This document shows positions 1-12,260 of a stretch of DNA of 64,000 nucleotides, in pieces; positions within the stretch are counted from its first letter, which is position 1, and every line of letters begins with the position of its first letter. This DNA comes from Macropodus opercularis (taxonomy: Eukaryota; Chordata; Actinopteri; Anabantiformes; Osphronemidae). The translations under genes were made by a program, and so were the position numbers. The notes beneath the pieces are model-generated. The model worked only from the letters and a program-made list of their open reading frames with translations, ran no database searches and had not been told where the DNA came from. The stretch is taken from positions 17,282,001-17,346,000 of the forward strand of contig CM061109.1 in NCBI GenBank assembly GCA_030770545.1, given 5' to 3'.

Positions 1-814
1 TATTGTTTGGCTTGATGTCAGCATAGCAGAGGCTGTCGAAGACGTCACACAAAATTCATCATCATTTCTTTTAGATGATGCTGAAGCCAACAAACAAACC
101 AAGTTTTCATTTGAATTTGCCACATGAAACTCCTTAACGCAGCATTCACTGAAAATAACCAATGGAAATGTAGGAGAACCTAATGCATATAAAGTAGCTA
201 CTTGTTTTGAAACTGGCAGAGATTATTGCTGTTAGTTCTCATTTGAACACAGTGATACAGGAGGTCTGAAGAGCCTTCGAGAGGCTCTGCTCTACTGCAT
301 CCCCAGCAGTGAAAGTTGCTTTACCGCTAACGTAAAGTAGGGGGCAGCGCCAAACCGGATCACATCTCCACCGCTTCATATCAAATCGGTGTCAACGCCG
401 CTGCCTCGTACAAAATGACCCAACATTTTTTTTGTCGTTCAGTCATGCTTTTTCCCCAGACATACCATATTTACTGAAAACACAGCTCTGCTTCCTCAAG
501 AGCAAACAGTCTTTACAATCAAGGCTGGCAAGCGCAGCCCAAGTTTTTTGGTGGTCCAACAATCTGATTTTTTCTTAAATATAAAGACTTAAAATTAAAT
601 CTTCTTTCATAATTTCATGACGGTATGGTGCACGTACACCTTTGAAAGGTAAAAGTGCTCCATCTTTCTCTTACCTTCACGAGAGACAGTAAGATTTTAT
701 TTGTTTTACTCTGTTGTAACAGTAGCGTCACTCAGAAATGCTTCTTGTTGTCGGCTGATTTTTTGCGTTCGAAGAGTTCAGGTTATTTACAGCGTAGCAA
801 AGTTGAGGAATGTT
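1..814. other. 3' flank and likely 3' UTR of the RhoGEF gene
   Basis: No coding exon is recognisable here. The RhoGEF stop codon lies at 815-817 on the minus strand, so the part just left of it should be its 3' UTR. A minus-strand AATAAA (plus-strand TTTATT at 696-701) sits about 115 bases past the stop and is the best polyadenylation signal. I see nothing recognisable in 1-600; the short ORFs there show no family resemblance. Confidence 0.5.
696..701 (-). terminator. Candidate polyadenylation signal of the RhoGEF gene
   Basis: AATAAA on the minus strand, about 115 bases downstream of the RhoGEF stop codon. The motif and spacing fit a short 3' UTR, but use of the site is inferred. Confidence 0.4.
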
Positions 815-3800
815 TCAGGAGCGGGTCTGGTTCGTGTTGATCATGATGTTGGGCAGCGCGTTGCGTCTTTTCCTCCAGGTGCCGAGGTCTCGAGCATATC
901 TCCTAACCTGATGGAACCACTGCTGAGTGCGGGATTTGTCCGAGGCACGGAAAACGAAAGACTCCCGTCGAATGTCGAGCACCTCGAACGTGTCCTCGCA
1001 GTCTGGCTCTGTGGACACCACACAGTTCCCCAGACGGATGGGCTCTCTCAGCACTGCGAACTTCCCACTACTCTTGTCCTTGATCAAAACCAACACCCCA
1101 TCTCGAATGCTCTCTCCACGTTCCTCCCCATGATCTCCCCGTGCCCCTACGTCATTACCCTGACCTGCAACGTCACCTACTCGCTGTGTCCTCACCATCA
1201 ACAGGCTCTGGACGTTTTGGAACTTAAGGGCCTTGCTGCCCTTCTTCACCCACTGACCGTCTGCTGGCTGTGACAGCTGGAGCGGCCCCTCCATGACGAA
1301 GCGCGTGTTCTCTCTTGCCCATCCCACCGTCTTCATCGAGACTTCTCGCATCTCAATATTGATGACCTCTCGATTCTTGCGGCTATCGCGTCGGAAGGAG
1401 CGCAGGGACCAAGTGACGCCATTGCCCTCCTGTTTGGTCTTCATGTTGATGTGCTCCAGGTGGGATTCCACCCGACTCTTAGCCTCACGGAGACGTGCGT
1501 AATCGGGGTGGCATTCGGGCGTGACCTTAATGATGCGACTCAGGAGAAGAGGGTACTTGGTCACCCGCTGCAGGGGTGCCATGAGGAAGGAGCGCAAGTT
1601 CATTCGCCGCAGTGCAGTGTTGTCATTCTGGGAAACATCCAGAAAGATTCTGAAAAGAGAAAGCAGAGAAAATTAGGAATGAATCAAGAGTCTGTGCGTG
1701 TCCGCTGAGAACTCTTTGAAAGTTGAATAATGGGAACCTCAGGACAGCCTGCCTCATGGGTGAGCTGTGCGTCTGTCTAAAATTATGAATCATTGCAGCT
1801 CAACTCTTAAAATAGGACTTCCTTTGAATAAGTGATAACCCCGCTGTCTCTTCCATTAAGAATTACACAGTACAGCCATGGCAGGAACTGCAGAATGTTC
1901 CCAGAGCACAGACCAGTATGATGAAGCATCCTTGAACTTTGCGTGTACCTGAGCAGTTCTTTCTCCTTCTCTAGCGTATTGAGCATGTTGACTGACGTGG
2001 ACTGCTGCAGGCAGTACGTCTGGAAGGCTGGCAACATGTTGACGAACTCCAGAAAGATCTCTCCTATGTAGACTGTCAGCAGGTCCTCATCCCCCTGAGA
2101 TCAAACCATATCAGAGCAACGGTCAGCATCTCAGTAACTAAACATTGTTAGTCATTATTATGTGTTAAAGGTCTGACCAAACATAACCCCATCCTCATAC
2201 TGGTGTCAAGAGAAATGACACTGTGTGTTTCAGGGGTCGAGAGAAAGGTCACCTGGTCGAAGGCCTGGTCGATGCTGTCCTGCAGGTGCTCGGTGAAGCG
2301 GTCGTTGACGTCTATCAGTTCCTGAACGTTACTAAACACAACAGTGAGCTGCTCTGGTGTCAGCAGCCCGGCGCTCTGCATGGGGCAGTAAAACTCCTCC
2401 TTGATAATCCGTAGGTCCTCACCGTAGCTGGACTCCGTGTTCAGGAACTCCAGGATGGCTTCTTTGCGCTCAATGCGCAGCTTGGAGCAACGTTCACACA
2501 TGCGCTCCCCTCGCTCTTTGGAAGGTCCGTCCCTAAGTCCACAGTCTGGACAAGGTCTCTGGGCCTCCCACGCTCTGAGGGAGGCGGAAGGTCTTTTCCA
2601 GGTGCGGGACAGTCCTGGGCCGATGCCACTGTCCACCCGCTCGACCTCGGCTCCCCTGCTTCGGCGGTATTGGCGAGGTTCGCTGTCCTCTTCCTCCCGC
2701 TCATCACTGAGACCCACCACACCGCTGTCTGCGCTCAGACTGCTGATTGTGCTCCAGCGATGCTGCCCAGACCGAGTCACACCCAGACCCGCCTGGCGCT
2801 CCTCCCCGGGGGGCTCTGAGCGTCCCCGAATTGCTGCAGGAGCTGGAGAGATAGAGGTGAAGATGGTCAGATTCACTAGTGTCCCTACCGTACGTTACAC
2901 CTCATCATACTTTAGCTTCGCACAATGACCAGGTGAGTTTTCATCAGTACTGTACTCACCACTGTCTCTGTCCCTGTCTCGGTCTCTGTCCCTGCGATGG
3001 CTGTGGAGTCGAGCGGCAGCAGCGATCTTCATCTCCAGCTGTTTGCGCTTGGAGGCGTCGGCCGGCATGGGGTCGCTGTAGTGGGGCCGGAGGCGGCACT
3101 CGCGCTGTGCCCTCACCGTCTCCGCCAGCTCATAGGCTGCGTCTGAGCTGGAACGCCTGCAACCCAGACCGGTGTGCTGCCATGTGGAAGGACACGTGTT
3201 TCAATCAAAGGGTCAGGTTGCTATAGCAACAGATGAACAAGGACAAGAGTCTCCGAGGAGAGAAGGTGATGAGGGAGACATCGCCGTTTGTGTGTGTGTG
3301 TGCTTGTGCTTCTGTGTGAAGCGCTTTCATTTACCTTGTCACAGTGTTCAGCAGCATGACATCATTACATAACAACTGAGTTATCTCTCTGATCCCAGCT
3401 TGTAGAACTGACAAGAATCCAAATTTGATACTGAAATGCAGCACTAATCGTCTGCCAACTCTTGTAAAAGACTTTAAACCCAACAAGGCCACACATCCAA
3501 AAATCTTATCACAACTTAAAACCACACAGCCCTGAAGATGAGCAATGATGCCGAGTGACAATTCAAAGCATCTTCTGTTTTATTTTTTCTTTACTGCAGC
3601 ATTCTCCGTGGATAAACACTTTTAAAATCCTTTCAGCATGTGTGAATTTAACCTGAGAGGAAGTTCAAAGGTCACCGCTAAGGCACTCAGCTCCACCTTT
3701 AGAGGCATCCAACACGTCACATCAGTCCTTTTTTAAATGGCAACAGATACGCAGGAACAAAAAAGACACAGGAAGCTTTTTATTGCTTTATACTAGAGGA

Positions 3801-6800
3801 GTACGTGATATACGGCTTGCAGCAATGGTATAAAATGAAGGAGAATAATTCATGTTCCGCTGAATTATCGAACAGGAGATTTAACTCTGGGAATGCAGCT
3901 GCAGGCTCCACTGTGGATGCAAAGCCAAAAAATGAAGGCAAGAAGCCAACTCACCTCATCTGTTCTCTAAAGTACCTACAGCCTTGCAACATGCACTCAA
4001 GATGCGACTCCATGTTAGGCCCGCTTCTGTTCTGCAGAGAGGAGCACAATGCTAGCTGCAGCTGAGGCTGGTGTCAGGCTGCAGCCAGACAGCAGGAACG
4101 AGTCGCTGATGGAGGAGGCTTAATCCCCTTTCTCACTGCACCCTAAGTCGTCGAGCAGTTGCTGGAAGACGCAGCACTGCTCGTTCTCGTCTCCACAAAT
4201 ACCTCTGCATCAGTATATGAGAGCGATGTGCATGTGTGTGTCGCAGTCCCCTCGCTTCTTTCTGCCATCCTTAAAAGCCAGCACATCTGTTTCCGCAGGT
4301 CACGAAGCAGCAATGAAAAGCAGCGAGCAAATACACACACAGACGACACATTGAAGACACACAACAGACGATGGGAAAACCAAAAATACTCCTTACGCAT
4401 TCTCCTGCTTCCTCTCCTCTTCCTCCTCCTCCTGCAGGCGTCTCGTCGCCAGCCTCGCTTCTGCAGGCCGTTGCCGACGTTGCCATGGCAACGGCGGAGG
4501 GCTGACAGTCAGTCGAGGGAGCGGTGATGTCACAGCCTCCGTCCCGGTCACCTGACAGCCTGACGGGGGCCTCGGCGGAGATCTCTGCACTGCAGCTGGT
4601 GAAGAGAGGGAGAGACGGAGGTGCATAGAGGGGAGAGAGTGAAAGGGAAGGACAAGGGGAAGTGAAGGATGGTGGGCAGCGAAATGAGGAGGACGGAAGT
4701 GGGGGAGAGCAAGGAAATGAAGAAAGACAGAAAGGGGGGAGAGGGAGGCGGAAATTATAATTCCTTGTCCTTCCAGCATCCCTGTCATTCACTCCACCTC
4801 ACTCTCCGTCTCCAAAACTCATGCGTTTCTGCTCCATGCTCTCGTTCTAACCCCCACCCACCAACTCGTCTCTATCCCCCAAACACCCCAAATCAATGTC
4901 TCCCTCCTTCTCCAACACCCTTCTCAGCTCCTCCTCAGGAGGACAGTAATTAGACGCCTCGGCGGACATTAACACCTGAACCACTGGACCACAGGGATCC
5001 CGTTTACACGCAGCCAGACACAGACACGTGGAGGCATCATACTTGAGCCTCATTCCTTTGTCTGATAGCCGCTGGATCCATTCCTGCAGCACAAAGCCAG
5101 CATGTGATGTGAGACCTCCCACAGACACAGACAGGCAGTGACACATAGCCTCCACACTACTGGTGCTACTACACTAGCATTACACTACACTGACCCACAT
5201 ACATGTCTGTGGCCTCTGGTCTTTAACATATTTAACTTTTTCAGAACGTCTCCCCTTTATGAGAACAAAGACGTTCAGAAGATGAGTGAGTGAGATCTTT
5301 TATTCTTCTAAGAATACTGAGACTGTGAACAATTATAAACGTGCCATGAAACCAAAACTATGCTAAAATACGCTATAAGGACATTATAAATCCTGACGGC
5401 TTCCCTAATTGCAAGTGGCTCTGTTTTATTCCTATGGTCTATTGATTTTTCAAACCTTATAAAATGCACACACCTATAAATTTTTAAGCAGAGTCTACAG
5501 GAACATACAGCTATTCAGCTCTATTGATTTTGTTTTCTAAACACCTTTGAGTCCACTGACATGAGTGTGAAATATAAAAACTATTGCTCCAGCTATTTCT
5601 GAATACTCTATTTAAATGTGTTTGTGCTTCTTCATCAGCTCGTGAACATAAGATGAGGGCACATCCTTCTACTGATTCTTACGTAACTGTGTTGTTTGAG
5701 CTCAAACCACTAGTTTCCCAGCATCCTCCTGGCACTTCAACACACAAGATCAGCAAAAGCAACACAGTGGACAAACTGTCCAAACCTGAACTGGTGCCGG
5801 ATGGAATTAATGGAAGCATTTGAGGATGGAACTCTAAAGCATCCGATCGGTTTTCACTTAGTCGAGCTGTCGTTACAGGCCTTTCCTTCGCAGTATTAGC
5901 TGTCACACACCGGATGATGCATGGGAAGTAATAACCTGCAGCTTAATTCATTAGGAACCAACTGGCTGTGATATATCACTACTCAACACCGCAGGCTCGG
6001 ACAGAAATTAGCCTGTCTGTCATTTTTACTGATGCATACATCACCTCGATACAACACGCGTTTCTCTTTGAGCGTGTGCGTCTAATAGAGACAAACAGCA
6101 ACGTATTGAAAGACACACATGTCCCTCTGCACAAAACCCAGGATGCTCGACTCTATTTGTGGTCCATGTGCTTGCAGGTGTAATAATATGAATAATGCTC
6201 TAATAATGCAGCTGCGCTATATTTTGCTCCGTATGCAAGTCTGGCTGCGTGATTCACTTCAGCTGAGACACTTATTGGTGAAAGTCAAATACCCCGGGGG
6301 GGCAGAGATCAGAGGCAATTTTGTCATGTTTAATTAATAAATCTTGAAGTATTAAAACATTCACGGAGCCTCAGGATGAATTTAAATAACTGGGGAGTGT
6401 TGCATTGTGGGTGATCAGGAAAAACACTTGGTGTTGCTGGAGGTGACGGTGGCCAAACGGAGAGGACTGCTAGAGATGAATTACTACACACTGTACAAAC
6501 TACATGTGTTTTATGTTATGTCAGAGGTGTGGACTTACGTGTGGTGTTGTTCAGACTAAATCTGGGGCTGGTGATTAGATACTTGCTGAAGTCGTAACAT
6601 TTTCTTCTGTTTCATCAAGATTTAAGGCTGCAGCACATATTGAACATGCACCATGTTTGCACAAAACAGGAGCGCAGCAGTATTTCTACTGCCTTCATGC
6701 AGCAGAGCCGCAGACATCCATCATCCTCTGTAGCAGCACAGACAAAGGAGCGACAGTCAGTGAACGGGAAGCGCGAGACACCAGCTATCACCCATCTATC

Positions 6801-9000
6801 AAAGCCTGCAGGGGGGGAACAGTTTCTGTTCTTCTGCTGAGCTCATCCAGTAAATTTACGTTGCATGGACCCCTGGACCCAAATGGCACCACAGCCCTGT
6901 ACAACACACCGTCCCCTTGTTCGCCCTTGATCAGAATGAACCACAATGGAGTAGAGCCTACATTTATTTAGCCAACAGCTGACACGGACAGACAGAGGAG
7001 AGACGGGGAGGCAGCGAGACTGTGGGGACGATGCCAGTCCTCCAGTCTGTCATGCTCCGTGCCAGACTCCCGCCCTCGGCCTCGTTTGAGTTTGAGTCCA
7101 ACCCTGTTAGCGCCGACAGCTGTTATCACAATAACTGAGATAAACTGATAACACAACAACACACGTGCTTAAGCACACGGACTCGCACACACAGGTGCAA
7201 CTGTCACACAAACCCTGACACATCGGTACAGGTGTGATCTAATTTCACCAGCAGGTTATTAGCTGGCTTCAAAAACATTGTGCTATGAATACTGCAGTGT
7301 AAAAGTGAGTAAAGTATCAATAATAATAATTCTGTCAGTAATCTCCTTCTGCCCACGTTCAGGACTTACCTCTTCTTGATGAGATCCAATGCAGAGCCGA
7401 TTAAACCATCCTTCATCTTATAGATCTTGGCTCCGTAGCTGGACAGGTCCGCCCCCTCCAGGAGAAGCGCCGGGCAGCAGCTGGAGGGCCGTTCCCAGTT
7501 CTCCCTGTTGGGCGGGAAGGGAATCGACCCAGCTGGTTCCAGACTGCTCCTCCTACGCCTGCTGCACCCATCCTCCCCCCCCCCAGCAGGAGTCTTCACC
7601 TGTGTCGAACTTGCCAGGGGCTGCAGGGGAGAACGCGGAGACGGGCCTGTGCGTATGGGAGAGCGCGTGCTAGTAACGGAGGTGGATGAGGAGGTGCGAT
7701 CTGCAGTGGAGACGACCTCCTCTGAGGAGGTGACGGTTTGCAAGCCTGTCCGTTCTTCAGCGCTCTCGTCTCCCTCTGCCTCCTCGGGCTCTCTTTGCTC
7801 TCCATTTCCTGCACTAGAACCCAACGGAGGGCCGTTCTGATCAGAAGGAGCTATTTTACTGTCTGATCCTACTGGCTCCTGCAGGTCGGACCCGGGGTTT
7901 CCAGATACCACAGAACCTGCTGTGGACACCTGGTGCTGTTCACCTTCCTTCTGCCTCATCCTCTTAAACTCCTCGAACGTAGGGATATGAAGGCGACCCA
8001 CGGGAGGTCTGCGGCGCTCAGATGCAGACTCTGATCCACTAGTGTTAACGGCAATGTTGTCTGTCGTGTAGGATGTCTTGACCACTGTTGGGCTGCATGG
8101 GGAGCTGCGGAGCGCCAGGTTGGGGCTGCTGTTCTGCCGTCGAAGCTGTAAGCGCCTCATGACCTCCTGCTTGATCTCTTCTGGACTGGTGATACGCTTT
8201 GTGCACAGTGGCATGACCCCACCACCACCCGAATTCACACCATCTAGTTCAATGGGTGCAGCGACTGGGGACACCTGAGGCCGTAGTGGGAGGGGCTTGA
8301 GGGGCTCAACCGATGACCTCGCACTCTGAAGGCGGAGTTTCTCCCTCAGGCCCTTCCTTGCTTCCAGTTCGTCAATGCCAACCGGAAACAGCAACTGTGG
8401 AAAGAGCGGCAGGTCCTTCCTCGGCAGCCCGTGTCGGGGGTAAAACGCCAGGCTTCCTGGGTTGGGAACCAGACCATGGGGCCCCATCACCGATCCGTCT
8501 GGAGGTCCATCATACCAGTGGCTAGTGGCTGTATAGCGCAAAATAAACTCACTATCCATGCTCCTGTAGGGGGCAGCATTGAATGTGTACAGGCCAGAAT
8601 CTGCTACAGTGTTCCAGCTGAGGTTCTCCATACTCCGGTAGGGCCTGCTGCCGGTGCTTCCTGTGTGGACGCAGGAGCCCAGCCCCGCGCCCAGCCCCAC
8701 CCCTAGAGGGCTGTGCCTGCTGGAGCAGTACCTCAGCCCCATGTTGGTGAGCAGGGTACTGCTGTTACACCTGGCCATGAGCGGGAGGGGAGGCCCCTGG
8801 AGGCCCGGACAGTGAGGGACACCTGGTCTGTGTTGGCAGAAGGTGGACAGAGGGTTGGGGGACAGCGGGAGGTTGGTGATGCAGGGCTCCATGTCTATGA
8901 TGAGGTTGAAGGGTGAGGCGCAGCCAGGAGGAGAGCCGGAGGCTGCAGCGGAGGCGGCGGAGGCGTGGTCACATGGTGGTGGGGCGTTTACGTCTGGCAT
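815..9000 (-). CDS. RhoGEF with tandem DH and PH domains, five coding exons
   Basis: Predicted guanine nucleotide exchange factor for a Rho-family GTPase. Coding exons (minus): 9000-7370, 3156-2960, 2842-2253, 2094-1949, 1649-815. Phases agree (2,1,0,2), giving 1132 residues. The ATG at 9000 follows an in-frame TGA 27 bases upstream. Residues 1 to about 600 are low-complexity, rich in Ser/Pro/Arg, ending in a run of Arg-Asp pairs. A Cys quartet (C707, C710, C725, C728) just before the DH domain looks like a zinc knuckle. The DH domain spans roughly 735-935 and carries the conserved helix APLQRVTKYPLLLSRI (about 879-894). The PH domain spans about 970-1108 and is split by a Gly/Asp-rich insertion near 1012-1039. 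Its overall look is closest to PLEKHG-type RhoGEFs, but I cannot name the member. The domain call is firm; the GTPase target is unknown. Confidence 0.85.
2961..2998 (-). repeat. Arg-Asp codon repeat in the RhoGEF
   Basis: Hexanucleotide-like purine repeat within coding exon 2, encoding five alternating Arg-Asp pairs (RDRDRDRDRD) just before the splice donor at 2960. It is a likely site of length variation and resembles RD repeats of RNA-processing proteins, but no function can be inferred. Confidence 0.7.
4398..4620 (-). other. Possible alternative first exon or promoter of the RhoGEF gene
   Basis: A locally GC- and CpG-richer stretch inside the intron, ending in a plausible minus-strand splice donor (AATGC|GTAAGG). 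One frame contains an ATG (MATSATACRSEAGDE) but leaves the donor in phase 0, which does not match the phase-2 acceptor of the next exon at 3156. A second frame (ending in a Glu-rich run, EEEEEERKQEN) leaves in phase 2 and would join. The evidence is a donor plus composition only. Confidence 0.2.
4847..5083 (-). other. Unassigned exon-like open reading stretch
   Basis: A minus-strand reading frame opens directly after a good acceptor (pyrimidine-rich tract ending TGCTGCAG at 5084) and stays open to 4847. It starts EWIQRLSDKGMRLKY and continues with a Cys-rich then Glu-rich stretch (SAEASNYCPPEEELRRVLEKE). Composition looks coding. It does not fit the main RhoGEF transcript: joining it to the exon ending at 7370 (phase 2) hits a stop after ten codons. 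It could join the exon at 3156 in phase only through weak donors (for example after the second Arg of ELRR). I do not recognise the sequence. It could be an exon of an alternative isoform with its own upstream start, a remnant, or a chance ORF. Confidence 0.3.
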
Positions 9001-9060
9001 GGCTGTGGGCTGAGCGAGCGGCCCTCAGACACGCAGTCAGCAGGGACGAAGATCCGCCGC
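9001..9060 (-). other. 5' UTR part of RhoGEF exon 2 with splice acceptor
   Basis: On the minus strand a pyrimidine-rich tract ending CTCTGCAG (AG at 9062-9061) lies 60 bases before the ATG. An in-frame TGA lies between acceptor and ATG, so this piece is untranslated and supports the chosen start. Confidence 0.55.
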
Positions 9061-12000
9061 CTGCAGAGATGAAGACAGAATCGACACACGATGACGCTCG
9101 GGTGGAGGCTTCCTTACATCCTCTACTTTGCTCATTTTGCTTTCACTACGTAACACATTCATTCCAGCAGTAACGTGTGGACCTTCTGTGATGCGACTAT
9201 TCTTTAGTGGTGTTAAATCTGAAAACACAGCTTAGCACTGACATCACTGAATCCACAGTTTACACACTGGCTTTGGCCACGAGATTCACCAGAGGCCTGT
9301 GACAGCCTGCACATACAACTGGACGTCCAGAGATCTGGACACAAAGACTCCAGAATAATCACATTAATTTTATATAAACTTCTCTCTTTCTACCCCCTCA
9401 GGCTTTTTTCCTTTTTCCTTTCTCTGCAGCAGAATAATAATAGAGGGATTATTGTCCTGCTTGTCAGGCTATTAAAACATGAGACTGAGAGACAGACAGC
9501 GCAGGGTTGAACAAAAAAGACAGAAAGCCGAGAGACACGGACGAGACAGAGGAAATGAGTACGAGGAGAAGGCGCTAAGCTGACGGGACAGTAATGAAGA
9601 TAACTGTTCGTCCGGCCACTGGCAGCTGGCTCTGCCCCGTCCCTCCGACTAATCAGACAGCAGCCGTAGATTAGCCAGGAGGAGAGATCTGGTGAGAGCA
9701 GTAGCTTCTGAGTACAAACAGCATAGCAGCCATCCAACCCAAACGCCCATCATCTGTATCACACTTCCTGTCTACATCACAGTCACGCTTACGGCTGTGA
9801 TTATGAAACAGGGACTCAGAGGCTCATCCCCGGTGCATTAGGTGCATAATAAAACCCAAATCATCTTCAGACTAAAATGCTCCCTAATGCCACAGCACGC
9901 ACAGGCCTGCGCGCTTCTCCGCAGCTTTGCAGTAATAGATAAATCTCCTTTCCTGACACGCTGGAGCTAAGCAAAGCTGGGATGACAGTTAACCAGCAGC
10001 CTCCGACACAACAAGCACAGGCGGTTTCCCCGTAAATCCCATTTGCTGTTTATTAAATTGAATAGTCCACAAAAAATATAACCCAAGCACGTTACTAAAC
10101 CAATAAAGTGAAGCCTTTCAGCAGGGAGTCAGACGAAGTCAGTGGAAAGAATGACACTGGACAGATTTCATGTCTGATGCTGCAGTGTACAGTTGAAATC
10201 TGCTTTTTCCTTTCGTGCTGCGTGTTTTGATTTGGAGGGATTTTACTGTCTCCATCACCTTTAAACCACATTCCAGGTTAAACTGACTCAGCGTCGCATT
10301 CTGCTTCCTCTCACAGGTTCTCCTGGTTTTCTGTTAGGCAGACATAAATACGTGTGTGCACAGTTCAGACTGGAAGGAAAGTGCTGATATGTGGAATTTG
10401 GGATTAATTAGCATGGGCGCGTGTCTGAATGGCGGAGCATGCTGCTCTCTCTCTGCTCCTCTCTGCTTGAATTACTGCCAGCATAAAAGCTCTCTGGAGG
10501 TCTGCGCTCTCGCTGCTCCCTCTGTCACCAGAGCTAACTGAGGAATATCTCATCCCTGCCAACTGGATGGTAAATTATCCACGATATCCCAGCATGCACC
10601 GGGGCTGGCTTATCCAGATGTGATGGGCGAGTGCTTGCAGAAGACAGCATCAAAATGAAGAAAGGAGTCGTTAATGCAGTCGCAGTGATGGGTCACTCGG
10701 TCAGCGCCGGCATGATTCAGATCAAACCTCCATCTTAACAAATCTGTTTGCATATTGTAAGATAATTAATTCAAAAAGTGTGGATGCACCAGTTTAGTGC
10801 ATGGTCACTGGACTGGACGTCATTTGAAGGGACCTACAGAACAAGGCAGAGCCTTAGGTCTTATTAGGTCTTATTACATTTTATGACCAGCGTGATGAAA
10901 TCTGGCACTTGGTAATAACTACAGATAAACTGTCATTAGCAGGTTACAGGCCACTGATTCTCCACCCGGCGATGTCAGACTCGCGCTTAAACTTTAAACT
11001 TGTGGGCAGATACTGTTTGACATGGGCCCATGAGGAAGGAAGGAAATTAGTTATTATTTTGTTCATCTGTGTGCAAGTTAAAATCTTTGCAGTGTTTTTT
11101 TCTGTACAGATAGATCATCATGAATTCGTATTTCTGCCTGTGTGTGTCAGTATTCTGCTATGGGCACGTCTCTCGTCCTCTCTGACTGGACAGAGTTACC
11201 TAACAGTGAGCATCGTGTTGCAGGGATCAAGTTTGGAAACTAATCCCTCAGCTGCAGCAGTTCATGCAGCTTCCGAAGTCTCAAACTTACCCCATTTTAA
11301 TCAAACGCTGATGCTGCTTTTGTCCCCGTACAGGTCGTTGGCTCAGATCCCAAAGTTTCCTCTTCACAGTATCGCCTTCGAACAACAAGCCGCCTGGAGC
11401 ATCCGAGTCAGACAGACGATGTCCTGAGCTACGAATAGACAGAAAGGAGAAAAGACAAAGAAGTGCATCAATCAATGAGCGGCCTTTCGGGGGATAATAA
11501 TAAACTAGGTCTGCCAAGCGCTGCTGTTTTAACTCTACTAGATAAAGACACACGGTGCAACAGAGACTAGAGGCTTAAATAGCAGATGTATCCTGATACA
11601 GTAAAACAAACCGTGTCCTCCTTTCACAGATTGAATTAGATGCTGAGTCAATTACATAATTAGTGTTTCCCTGTCAAAGAGAAGAGTCGCAGATTACAAG
11701 CATCACGCCAAGAGCTGAGTACAGTGTGTGTTTGTGTTGGATCACAAGAATGGGAAGCTTCTCGCAATAGTCAGAAAATAAACTACAACTTTTCTAACCT
11801 CAAGACACTGAACGTAAGTGAAAAGCTGCATTCGACAGTAAAGCAAAGAATACAAGCATAACAGCGGAGGTCACGACTACACGACTACGTAGCAGACACG
11901 AAGGCACAGCAGCCCCACAACTAAACAAAAGACTCAGATGAAATGAGGCTCTGCAGGAAAGATGAGTCACCAGAAAAACAACAACAACAAAAGAACCAAC

Positions 12001-12237
12001 CATCACCACATTATGCTACAATCCAGCTGCCCCACCAAACTCTGCATTTAGCACTTCAGCATCTTCAGCCACATGATGCCAACAAGCAGCCAAACGATGT
12101 CATTCGAAGCTGGAGTCATGTGACTTCTGACGCGAACACGCCCCCTCCCCTCCCCCTGTGGGATGCTGGGACAGAAAATGCTGTGGCTGCATCATCCAAA
12201 AGCTTTGACAAGTGGCTGTCACATATAACCTTCCCCA

Positions 12238-12260
12238 CCTCCTCCTCCTCCTCCTCCTCT
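12238..12260. repeat. (CCT)n microsatellite
   Basis: About seven CTC/CCT trinucleotide units in the RhoGEF first intron. Confidence 0.85.

Larger units (their letters stand above)
3157..7369 (-). other. 4.2-kb RhoGEF intron with alternative-exon candidates
   Basis: The splice from 7370 to 3156 is in phase (AG plus G) and joins an open protein on both sides, so this is an intron of the main transcript. Inside it are two minus-strand candidates listed separately: an open exon-like stretch at 4847-5083 and a GC-rich stretch with a donor at 4398/4397. The rest (5.2-7.3 kb and 3.2-4.1 kb) shows only AT-rich or simple sequence and short chance ORFs. Confidence 0.6.

Noticed and set aside
701..1708. 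Plus-strand ORFs, up to 190 residues
   Set aside because: Antisense shadows of the last RhoGEF exon, whose DH and PH motifs are clear on the minus strand.
7389..8916. Several plus-strand ORFs opposite the large RhoGEF exon
   Set aside because: They are antisense shadows of the GC-rich 1631-base coding exon on the minus strand.
10909..11427. 172-residue plus-strand ORF
   Set aside because: Low-information sequence without domain motifs, in the same intron; chance ORF.
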